Below, piece by piece: positions 54,712 to 64,000 of a DNA stretch of 64,000 nt (position 1 is the stretch's first letter; the number at the start of each line of letters is the position of its first letter). The notes beneath the pieces were generated by a model that was given only the letters and a program-made list of their open reading frames with translations, did no database searches and was not told where the DNA came from. The translations under genes were made by a program, and so were the position numbers. The stretch lies in the NCBI GenBank assembly GCA_036924285.1, contig JAYKYS010000005.1:21364001-21428000 (forward strand), given 5' to 3'. Source of the stretch: Asterella californica (taxonomy: Eukaryota; Streptophyta; Marchantiopsida; Marchantiales; Aytoniaceae).

Positions 54712-57698
54712 CTATTCAACTGTATCTGTTCCAACTGTACCCTGGCCGGCGGAACAGAAGATTTTATTTCAGATAACCCACGCCAGATCTAATAGTAACA
54801 AGTTCAGGAAAAGTGCAGACGAATACCGTACCATGATCGCAGTTGCTACGGCGATATAGAGTGACGGCTGAAGCAATATTTTATTACTGGTAGCAAGTAC
54901 TAGTTGACGTTCGAATCGAAGTATTAAGTTCAGCTCTGGCAGGTTGCGGGTGCTTTCACCTGTCCTTTATAGCTAGCTATTTCCTGTCCCACGCAAGTTG
55001 GAAACTGTAGAAATATGATCATGAGAACAATCTGGGTCCCGGCTCCGGACGAGATGATGTCGTACGTATACGTTGTGAAAGGGGAGTTTTGACATGAGGA
55101 ACATGTGATGCGATCGATCATAGTGATATCAACATATTATCGGGGCCTTCTCTGCGAAGCACAACTTTCGGTGATCGTGACTTAATAAACAGCACTGACC
55201 GTCTAGTGCTATAGCATCGACCTCGATCGATCGATGTAAGTACGTCACTACTGTACTAGGCAAACCCCCAAGGCTTGTGGATGGTGGTAACTTCGCGTCA
55301 AATGATGTCCGTAATGTCACTTGACAGACTTTGTTTACCTTAGAGTCTGCTGCGTGCATATGAAAGGAAAGGTTGTGGTCTCTGACATCGCTCGTGATGC
55401 TGTATAAAACGATACATCTAGATATTCCTGCATGTACAGATCGCAAAAGATAATGCGCAGTAAACAAAAACGTGAACCACGCATGTCACAAATCCGTACG
55501 GTCGAAATTTGATACAAAAGATGATTAACCGGTACATCGCTAATAATCTCTCAGTAAAATCCCTGTACTATGCAAAGAATGTAGTTCGATAAGCTCGTGC
55601 ATATATATGATCATGAATTCACAGAAGATGTAGAGACCTGGTCATGTCTTTGTAGCTGACTCCGAAGTACTGATAATGACGGTCTGGTTGATTCTTATTT
55701 TGTGCGGGATTTAACGTGTTTTGCTCTAAAAGATCATGAACGGCTACGTACCAATAGCTGCACCAACATGCAGTCCTTAGCTAGAGTGCAGAGAGATGAC
55801 ATTGTACAGAATCAGGTGAAAGTTGCAAAAGAGAAAGCTTAAGGACTCATAATTAAGCAACTTCTCTCAAACTCATCAGATTGTTAAGCTAAAACTGCGT
55901 AGAGTAGTATACGTATGAACGAAGCAAAGCTTCACTGAGAATATTGTTGTTATCAGCACCGGCCGGTACAACGTTTCCATGGCGCCGGCAGAGCGTTGCA
56001 CAGAAACAACTGGTACCGGGACGAAACCACGATGAGAAAGCGTGGAGCAGCATGTACGCATAAAGAACCTGAGATTAGCTGCATGACTTGAGTTACCAGT
56101 ACTAGTACGGTATACTGCTGACAGTAATTAAATGCTACACTGGATATTCAAGACCTGAGCTAAATACAAGACAACACTCTACACAAAATGCTCTGACTTC
56201 AGAACACTCTTCATGCTCAAACCTCGATTCACATCGTTAGGTAGTCCGTCGCGTTGCTCTCGAGCTCCCGCGCTGGTGGATCTAGGAAGTTTCTTGCACC
56301 GAAGTGCAGTTTGATATGCCTTGTACTTGGAGGTAATCAGGGAGGTAGGAGAAATACTTGCACGTTTGTGTTCGATGGTTAAAAAGAAGCAACCTCCTCG
56401 GTTACGTCTTCAGCTGGCCATTGTGAAAATTCGTTGACATGCGCATGCGATCAATTAATCCTCTCGAACATGTACACGTCAGGAGCAAGATTCAAATACC
56501 AGAACAGCTACGCACACAAGGTACAAGAGATCTAGACTTCTACCGTATCATGTTCTTACTGATCAAGCTCAGCGCCTGAAAGCTTACGGGTATTACCGAA
56601 ACTCGATGGAGATTGCTTGCTTCTGACGATGTCATGTGATTGCTGCGAATGCTAGCTGAGGAAAGGTCAGGAAAGTCTAGGTCAAGATTTAGGTTCGAAC
56701 CTCTACAACCAGACATCATGTTTAATTATCTGTTTTTGTGCTGGTCAGACCTAGACATGTACCCTGTCAGAAGCTGTGCCTGGTTGGTAAGTAATTATTA
56801 TGGTTAAACTAATTAGTACTTACAACAGGCACCAACCCATATGCATTCAATCGTCTCGTAAGTTACCTGTAGGTGTATAGTTGGCGACTTATATAGTCTT
56901 CCGTATACGTCTACAGCCAACAAACGATACTCGAATATCATTCGAGAAGTAAATCCTGATCAGTTGATCGACCTTCGATCAATTGCTGAAATTGGCCGGA
57001 AGTTTATATTGCCAACGTTTAACTAGCCGGCGTGCTGAAATATCTTACAGTTCTTCATCGAGCAATCCAGAGTGTTAAAAGAAGGTTCAGATAGCAGCTT
57101 ATCGACCAAACTGACGTATTCTAACTTACCACGTACCAAGATCATATCTACACAATTTAGAGAGACACTAATTCTGTCACGCGATTTTTGTGTGTACATA
57201 TATGTAAGTATGTTGAACGCATCTAGCTCTTCTTTAAAATAAGTTAAATGTCTAGGTTCCAGAGTTCACGCATTCCTCCTACTGCTAAGTTGAGTCCACA
57301 GTTGATATTAGTCCTATTTATCTGTGGGTCTCTGTGTTCTTAGTCACTTATCTCTTGTGTAACCTTTCTGTAATCTAGGTTAGAGTATACAACAATCCTC
57401 TTTAGCAATATAGTGACGCTTCTCGTTGTCTTGAGTTGGAGAGAGCTCGCATGCACTCACTTTGGGTTTCACACAGCTCTAGCTAATTAATGACTCGTTT
57501 CATTTGGAATATTTCTTACAGGTTATCATCTGTGCCCTTCCAACATTCATTCATTCAACTCCAGTTAGTTCAGCAGTACTGCGCATGCGCATGAACGCAT
57601 CAACTCCGAATCCGAACTAGGACTGTCTTTTCCGAGACTGTCACAAAGATTGAGAAATAAGAAGAGTTCCCACAGCTTATAAGTACTCTAAAGTCTGA

Positions 57699-58181
57699 AT
57701 GGCGAATAGAGGAGTCAGTACCAGTGTTTTCCTTCTCCTGTCCGTGATAGGTTTCTTGACGATTGAAACAAGGGGAGATATATTCGACGCAGATCTCGAC
57801 CTCCAGAATTATATAAGGTTTGAGGATCGAACCGGGATCGATATCTTCTGGCAGTCGTCGAGGGAAGACTATCCCTTAGATACCTGCAACCTTACCGGCT
57901 TCTACGACCCTCAGATGCTCAACAGAACCGATCTAGTGAAAGATTGCTTTGAAGAACTGCAGAGTCTGGTACATTCCAAATTCGTGGCCGGTGAATTTTA
58001 CTACACCAACACATACTACTATACTTCGGATGTTTACCCGTTGTGTACTGTCATCTGCCTTCCAGATGCTATTTCGTTAACCACTGCGAATGCTGGGTTT
58101 AGCACATATAGTCCGAAGTATTTACTTTATACCACTGCTCTTTCAGCATCATCACTAGTGATAGCTTTGGCCATACTTTAA
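57699..58181 (+). CDS. Small secreted, probably GPI-anchored protein, 4-Cys family (member B)
   Basis: A single-exon 160-residue frame, paralogue of 46585-47148. Signal peptide (VFLLLSVIGFLTI) with cleavage probably near TRG-D; then ADLDL, DIFW, and the four cysteines at 63, 83, 116 and 120 with the same spacing as member A. Conserved words around them are GFYD (GYYD in A), CFEEL (CFDLL in A), NTYYY and YPLC (YPYC in A). Two N-glycosylation sequons are visible (N64-L-T, N75-R-T). The tail is hydrophobic (LYTTALSASSLVIALAIL), fitting a GPI signal. It lacks member A's acidic linker. The pair lies about 10.5 kb apart in opposite orientations, so duplication included an inversion. Function unknown. 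Confidence 0.82.
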   Translation: MANRGVSTSVFLLLSVIGFLTIETRGDIFDADLDLQNYIRFEDRTGIDIFWQSSREDYPLDTCNLTGFYDPQMLNRTDLVKDCFEELQSLVHSKFVAGEFYYTNTYYYTSDVYPLCTVICLPDAISLTTANAGFSTYSPKYLLYTTALSASSLVIALAIL

Positions 58182-58189
58182 TTTCTAAT

Positions 58190-59440
58190 TCAAAGTCTAA
58201 CATTAGATTCGCTGAATGTATCAATTAAACCATTGGGTTCGGCTCAGTGAGAGCAATCATCTCTCTCTCGGCTCGAGCTCCTTCCATCCGTTGTTAATTA
58301 TATGTGAAGGCAGAGCCGAGGTGAGTGTTTAGATACAGCTTCGGTCCATAGCTTATAAATGTGTAATTTCATTCATAATGGCCATCTGTACATGTCCACT
58401 GATCTAGTAGTAGTGTAACAGATTGTATTAGATCAGTGTTTCAGAGTTCACTTATAACTTCACAGTTGCCAAGTTAGCCTGTAGTTATCCCCAGACTGAG
58501 CTTTAGTTTCGTTGCCAATGACCAGGGGAAAGCCCGAAGTACATTTTATGTGTAGGCAGTGGAAGTCTAGTAATAGTGAAGTTAGGCTGATGCTACCTTC
58601 ACCAGCACAGATCCTGATCGATGTACATTACATTCGACTTCTGAATGCACTGAATTAATTTATTGATTGTGCAAATTAGCATACGTCGTCCCCCTTGTTT
58701 TCATACATCACAATCTGCGATTGGCTACGGTAGCTAAAATGTTCCAATCAGCATACGGCCGCGAAGCATTATGTTCAACGCATCTCATATTGATTAAATT
58801 TTTATTCCGCGTTATGAAGAGGATTGAGGTGTGTAAAATAGAAATTATAAATATCTAGAGAAACACAAGAAGTTCTACGAAGAATAGGTCGAACAACTGA
58901 AACTCATTTCCTCGATTTCTTAACTTTGTTTCATATCTGGTGGAGAATTCTGCTCGAGCTCTTCTGGTCGTGAGGGTATCTTCGAACACTACTTCCAATT
59001 TCAATAATCAACTTGGGACTTACGACATGATAGTGGGACTCTATGTTCGCTTCTCAGGACGGACTTAGAGACATTGAAGACGTAACTAAGTTTGCTTATG
59101 TTAGTTCCGCTCTTCCAGGGCCTAGTCGAGTCCACATATACCATAATCTCTCCACGTTTCCATGGTGTGCGAAGGAAAGACGATCCGTCGCAGCTACCGG
59201 GCCCACAGCCATGTCTCCGACGATCCAACTGTGTACTGCACCGTGAGGACCGTGTTCCGGGAACCGGCTGCACCCGAGAGAGTTAGCGTTGTCTCCTGTC
59301 CAGCCCTGTACTCCGCTCCGAAGAAAATTCGAGTGTTTATGAAAATGATCACCATAACATCCTGCAAAATTTGCGGATTCCTAGACAAAACGACATTATC
59401 AGGCAACTGGACTCCTGCTTCGAAAGCAAATTCTAGGTCA
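58190..59440. other. Intergenic region, no gene seen
   Basis: A GAGCTCGAG-containing imperfect inverted repeat around CTCTCGGCTCGAGC/GGCAGAGCCGAGGTGAG lies at about 58268-58325, just downstream of the secreted-protein gene. Frames at 59001-59286 on both strands are not recognisable. Confidence 0.4.
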
Positions 59441-59446
59441 ACGGGA

Positions 59447-59736
59447 ATGGATGCTGGTAAGGGTCTCCAGATGCGGTTCGGGTGGAACAGAGGCGCAGAC
59501 ATTTCGGTATACATGGCAGGAATTTTGTTTCCAGCCTTCAAGCAGCTATTCTTACCATTTACTGGACCTGGAGCCCGTCGTTATCCCAGTTCCAGAAATG
59601 GAGCGTGAAGGTAGGATATCCGAGCAGAACTTGCATAATGTGCTCGAGAAAATACAAGTACAAAACGATGGAACGGGTGGAAGAGCCAGCTGGCGTGAAT
59701 ATCTATGCCAAAGCCTGATTGTCGAGGCACCCAGTA
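59447..59736 (+). CDS. Possible exon of an unrecognised gene
   Basis: A plus-strand frame with protein-like composition (QTFRYTWQEFCFQPSSSYSY, LDLEPVVIPVPEMEREGRIS, NVLEKIQVQNDGTGGRASWR) runs to a strong splice donor ACT|GTAAGT at 59736/59737. A candidate downstream piece after TTGCAG at 59884 (LQRYLDENDRIM, to the stop near 60075) is in a frame that does not join cleanly, so no gene model is offered. The opposite strand also has a long frame (59194-59541), which weakens the call. Confidence 0.25.
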
Positions 59737-60079
59737 CTGTAAGTACAGTGGACCATATGTTGTGGACCATATGTTGGTTTTGAAGAGAGTGAGGATCGTC
59801 AGCTGGCAATACGTTCATGAACTCATAAGCTTTTTATCAGTTTCTCCTTGTAAACATCAAGCTCCTCTGATCGAGACATTGCAGTAATTCGGAGTGGTCT
59901 GGAAGAGGTTTGCACGGGTCTGAAACCTACGATTGGCTTTCGGGGCTTTGGTGGACAACAAAGCAATGGGCTACCAAGAAGGTCCGCAGGTCTCCAGCGA
60001 TATCTTGATGAGAACGACCGGATCATGTGCAAACATGAGGAAAGAATAAGAGAATACAGGAGCCTGAATTACTAGAAAC

Positions 60080-60970
60080 CGGGAACATATATGTGTATAT
60101 AAACTAGAGAATTGAAAATCTAGATGACATGTATGGGAAAATGTTTTCCTGCGAAGATGGCAATAATGCTCATCTGGACTGGGCCAAGTATTCACTACAA
60201 ATGTTGTGAAGTTTACTATTGTGCACACTGAAATCGCTAGTATACACCATGGTAAAAACCAGAGCCAAATCACATCCATATCCAAAATTAAAAGTTTTGA
60301 AATCTTATCAGCAAGAGAAAATACCATGCGTGAAAGCTAATATCCAAGGGCTTGTGCACCGATACGACGGTATGAGTTTTGGCGGTGGTAGGAAAGTTTC
60401 TTAAGAACTTGAATCAACCGCAGAACAGAGTTTGGAAATAGTGAAACTCCCTCTACAAAATACAGTTTCAAAACACAGAAACTGTACCAGGAAGAAATGT
60501 AACATTCTAGTCTTGTCTAGTTTTGAGAAGTACTGCAATTTAAAATCTTACTAAAGTCAACTGATGTAAATATTACATCGTAAAGTCAGTAATATTATAA
60601 TTATCACAGAACATTTTCAATTGTAAGCAAACTGTTCTAATGTGGTGATACTTTTCATTGAATGATCCGTCCAGCTACAGAACATTCACACGATTCTATA
60701 CTATTGACTAGTTGTAACCATCTTTCGGTAGCAAAGATTACATCAGCGTAGGACTTGCTATCAGTTCTCTCAATCCTAATTTTCTCAACCAGGAAACATG
60801 GACTACACCACATGATGATGAGTTAGTTGCTGTAGGTTCTGCCTCCTTCATGCCATCTGGTTCATCTTCAGCGACCTCCTGAGTTCTCAGATCTGGTCCA
60901 CCGCCAGATCTTTATACAAAGCACACTTCTTGATTTACACAAAGAGCAAAGATTTCTGAACTTTGGCTTT
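60080..60970. other. Region with no assigned gene
   Basis: AT-rich. It sits just downstream of the minus-strand transposon remnant and probably contains that element's end, but no terminal repeat was identified. Confidence 0.4.
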
Positions 60971-60980
60971 GTAACTGAGA

Positions 60981-61597
60981 TTAAGTTTTCACTATCATGA
61001 CATCGTTCTCTTCAGGATAGGGTGGCGGATGATCGATTGAACCAAGGTTTAATAATGTTCGTCTTTCTCTATCACTGGTAACCTCCAAAGCCAAGATATC
61101 TTGAGTTCTTCTATTACGAGAGTCTCTCCTCACACTGAAAAATTTATCACCTAGTTGTGCAGCAGGTCGAAAGTTATCAGATACATGACTTCTTTTGATC
61201 GACCTCAAAAGCTGCATGCCTGATATGTAATGAATTGACATGCTCCCATTGACAGTATTGTTGTAAAGCCATCTGAACTCTACAAATATCTCTGCATGAT
61301 CATGTAAAGTATGAAGATCATTCAAATCCAGCCCTTCCAGTTCCATTGTGTCTTTCGTGACTTTGCAGTATCCTCCAAGATGATAACATGATCATTTTTT
61401 TGATAAACGTCACCATTCACAGCACTGTTTTCAAAATGAAGATCTCCCCATCGAACAATGATGCGATGAACTCTGTTAATACACCCTTCTCTTGCAAGAA
61501 CCGCTTCAAATATGTTTGTAGACTTCTCTACATCTGCTTTTTCTTCATGCACTTTCCACCTACATCTATTTCTTTCGACAAAAGAGTTTCCAGACAT
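60981..61597 (-). pseudogene. Transposon protein, C-terminal part (probable CACTA-type)
   Basis: Two overlapping minus-strand frames (61597-61322 and 61346-60981) read as one protein broken by a frameshift. They contain INRVHRIIVRWGDLHFENSA, then HAEIFVEFRWLYNN ... HYISGMQLLRS ... GDKFFSVRR. The FVEFRWLY segment resembles the surface of BAH-like domains, but I cannot confirm that. Together with the 62199-62561 fragment it fits the tail of a large CACTA-type transposon protein. Confidence 0.4.
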
Positions 61598-61844
61598 ACG
61601 TTATCAGAGTATAACAAAATTCTATTACTCCACATCATATACGCTAGGTTCTGTGATGCACTGACTATCACAGAAATTTTATGCCATGAAGAACAACGAG
61701 ATAATTGTGTTCTCTCTTCTTCCCTACTGCTGGAAAACCACAGATGTTTATGTATCAATCTTACTGCTCTATCAGCGGGAGACAAATTATCCTCGTCTAA
61801 CCATATTTGCTCACGAAAAGTATTAAAAAAGAGTCTAACTTAGT

Positions 61845-62800
61845 GCAATGTGAAAGTCTCTTCCATCTTCCTCTTGTTGATCTTTGTCCAATTATAATCA
61901 GACACGAGAGGCTCAAACGAATAGCACCAAAACACATAATGGGGCCCGTGCCTGACAATGTTGTCTATGAGCTCTCAGTTCTCTACACAAGAGTTGATAA
62001 TTAATCAGAATCTTGTTGAATATCAAAAACAACTATACACAAACCTTTCAATCAAATTCAATGTCATAGTATTTATATGTAACATGCTTTAATATGAAAC
62101 TCGAACAACCCCAAGTCGTTTCATAGCGAATCCTCCATGAAGTGAACAATTTTCTTGCCAGCTGAAGAGTTTCTGAAGTCCATCCCTCTACTCGGGATTT
62201 AAGTAAAATAGTCGATCTCAGTAAGCAGAACCCCAATAGTACTCATGTCTGTATTCTGATCTAAACCTATTTTTTGCAGAATGTGTGGTAGGACATATAT
62301 TATGAATCGTGTATACTCTTCAGCTTTAAAGAAATGTAAACGAGTGAATATGTCCTTAGGCCACCGACCAGTTAAACCACAAGGTCTTGTGCGGACGATG
62401 TCATCCATAGCCTGTAACAAACTATTTTTCAAGTTTGGTTGTGTTTCAACCAAACTCTTTAACTTCTCTACATAGTTTTTGAAAATACATAAAGTAAGAC
62501 AATGCATGCTATCATACACTAGGTCTTTAGGTACATCAAAATTATATAACTTATATAACAAAGCTTACTCTCAGCTGTAACTCCATATTCCATAGAAATC
62601 TGAGTTCTCTGTACTTGTTCCGCTACTAATAGTTTTCGTACATCTTTTGTTGTCGTTGTAGTTGATCTTTGCACAGGAGGATATCTTCCTTGATTGAAAT
62701 ACTCAACACGGTGATCGAAAGCACCTTGTCTTGGTATTTATCTCCACCTAGTACTTGTTATACATCTTCAATAACATGCTTTACCTCCATTGCTAAACGC
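61845..62800 (-). pseudogene. Transposase fragment, Tnp2/DUF4218-like (probable CACTA element), broken
   Basis: The minus-strand frame 62561-62199 contains VPKDLVYDSMHCLTLCIFKN, then RTRPCGLTGRWPKDIFTRLH and FKAEEYTRFIIYVLPHILQK. This layout (D-x-M-H, then a W-containing linker, then a K-A-E-E-Y...Y-x-L-P segment) is typical of the end of Tnp2 and the start of DUF4218 in CACTA transposons. Upstream, EYFNQGRYPPVQRS and RKLLVAEQVQRTQISMEYG lie in shifted frames (62580-62720), and LFTASHPTQTKLVRLAME near 62800. Stops and frame changes show decay. Confidence 0.5.
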
Positions 62801-63427
62801 ACCAACTTCGTCTGTGTTGGATGACTAGCGGTAAACAACATCATGATGACTCTATTGTTGTTCTCTGAGATAGAGGTGTCACACTATCTAATTGTGTTGA
62901 AAGATATTCATAGTTGATTCTCTATCCATCCACAAAAAGCACTTGTAATTCTTGAATGAAAAAAGAATCAAGACGAATGGTCTTCATCTCAGCATTTAAC
63001 TTGAAAACAAGAATGAATAGTGTTATCATGTCAGACAATCCCGAACGAGTTCCAACGTTCAGAATCTTCACTTCAACTATCCATGCTGTTCAATAACTCG
63101 TGCTTGGCGTCTGAAACCGATCCCGCTGTCTCATAAGTGAAAGATTTCCTGGACCCCCTGCACATCATTAAAGTTTAGTGAGGACTTTCATATGTGACTC
63201 TAGTTGAATTATTGACATCAACTTGATACGGTACATAACCATAAAGCTTGTACTATAGATAGGAGTCATGATCAGTCCTCCGAAAGTTTCTATGTAAGTA
63301 CATCGACGAACAAATAAAGCAATAAGAGATAACTCTAGAAGGCAAATATCATAAATTTAAAAAAACATCAGTTTGTATCACATGAAGTCAACATGAATAA
63401 TGCACTCACCTGATCGAACGTTCATTT

Positions 63428-63662
63428 AATTTGAATGAAATGACCGCATTGACTGCAATGAAATGGGTATTCTTCAGTTGTTGAATCAAAATTGCAAGGA
63501 TCTTCAAGTTCTCTATACCTAACTTGAACAGTTGGATAACTGTACCAGCATATCCGACATAACACTAGAATCTCAAATGTATATTCAGGATCCCAAAACC
63601 AACTAAACTCTCGTGCATTTTTTCCATGCCAATCAGTAATAGACGCTGAAACAAAAGATTGG
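63428..63662 (-). pseudogene. Upstream piece of the same transposon: zinc-finger-like segment
   Basis: A minus-strand stretch without stops reads DWFRKDQSFVSASITDWHG, then EFSWFWDPEYTFEILVLCRI, C-W, SYPTVQVRYRELEDPCNF, and finally FHCSQCGH. The C-x2-C ... C-x2-C-x-H arrangement suggests a zinc-binding module. It is in the right orientation to be the N-terminal part of the element whose remains run down to 60981, which would continue beyond the right edge of the window. Confidence 0.4.
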
Positions 63663-64000
63663 TCTTTTCTGAACCAATCATTTTTGTTTCCTCACATTTT
63701 TAGCAAAGCATGGCAATATGTTCTACTTGAACAGATATGACTCAGCATTCTGCTGACTGACACATATTCAAAACTCAACATATGGTTGTGAGTGATATCA
63801 CAATATATGACATGAAAGGCATACATAAGAAACTGAGAGAACATCGAATTGACTTGCTGGAAGACGTTGTTCCTACACGACAAAGGTAATATCGACTCAA
63901 CTCCAAGTACTCACTTCTTGTGAAAGATCAAATTGACCAATATTTGAAAGTAAGAGTTATCTTCCCAATGTTTAGCAGTGAGTGGGTGGCTCCGATTGTC

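Larger units (their letters stand above)
53375..57690. other. Intergenic region with two matched hairpins
   Basis: About 4.3 kb with no supportable gene. Small frames at 54300-54539 and 54484-54792 surround two 16-bp hairpins and look non-coding. GATC-rich microsatellite sequence occurs near 55225-55237. A TATA-like TTATAAGT about 20 bp upstream of the 57699 start is too close to be its promoter with certainty. Confidence 0.45.

Noticed and set aside
56640..56730. A tRNA gene suggested by AGGTTCGAACCTC near 56690
   Set aside because: No matching A box, anticodon stem or acceptor stem was found upstream. Only the B-box-like palindrome is present.
59880..60075. Resemblance of LQRYLDENDRIM to the SNH/SSXT domain of GIF/SS18 coactivators
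   Set aside because: Only about ten residues are similar. The following conserved residues of that domain are absent, and the frame does not connect to the upstream exon.
1..64000. CRISPR arrays, bacterial operons, rRNA genes or organelle genes
   Set aside because: No spaced repeats of CRISPR type, no ribosomal RNA stretches, and no plastid or mitochondrial genes were seen. The spliced genes and retroelements show this is nuclear plant DNA.

Overview
This window is nuclear DNA from a streptophyte plant, most likely a non-seed land plant. I cannot name the species. Three things point this way: two plant-type housekeeping genes whose introns have GT-AG borders and are about 110-800 bp long; a large load of plant transposon classes (Ty3/gypsy, PIF/Harbinger, a probable CACTA-type element); and a retrotransposon carrying a DNMT3-like cytosine methyltransferase. 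Most of the window is AT-rich, repeat-derived sequence with few genes.

Layout. 1-14.1 kb is a nest of retrotransposons. An old, decayed Ty3/gypsy element lies on the minus strand: protease/RT at 12.04-13.7 kb and RNase H/integrase at 0.5-2.27 kb. It is split inside its RNase H coding region by a much younger plus-strand Ty3/gypsy element (2267-12038), flanked by a 4-bp AGAT duplication. The young element is the most striking object here. Its order is gag - protease - DNA cytosine methyltransferase - RT - RNase H - integrase - PHD finger, and its terminal repeats are arranged in a permuted way (R ... S-R-S). Its reading frame is interrupted by four in-frame stops and one frameshift.

14.1-18.7 kb is AT-rich intergenic DNA with LTR-like promoters and a strong double hairpin. 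18.96-25.18 kb is the gene island: a complete 8-exon cytosolic-type asparaginyl-tRNA synthetase (plus strand, 535 codons) converges on a complete 7-exon secretory glycosylasparaginase (minus strand, 380 codons). Both exon models sum to whole codon numbers with consistent splice phases.

26-35 kb is decayed retrotransposon sequence: a gag remnant, an LTR-like region, and a 4-kb GAAGAC-rich repeat whose first part matches the left edge of the window in opposite orientation. 35-46 kb is AT-rich with tandem duplications and one possible intron-containing fragment at 38.4-40.0 kb. At 46.6 and 57.7 kb, in opposite orientations, are two single-exon genes for a small secreted, probably GPI-anchored protein family with identical cysteine spacing. 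Between them lie a broken PIF/Harbinger transposase (52-53.4 kb) and two matched hairpins. 58-64 kb holds an uncertain gene fragment and a minus-strand, probably CACTA-like transposon fossil that runs off the right edge.
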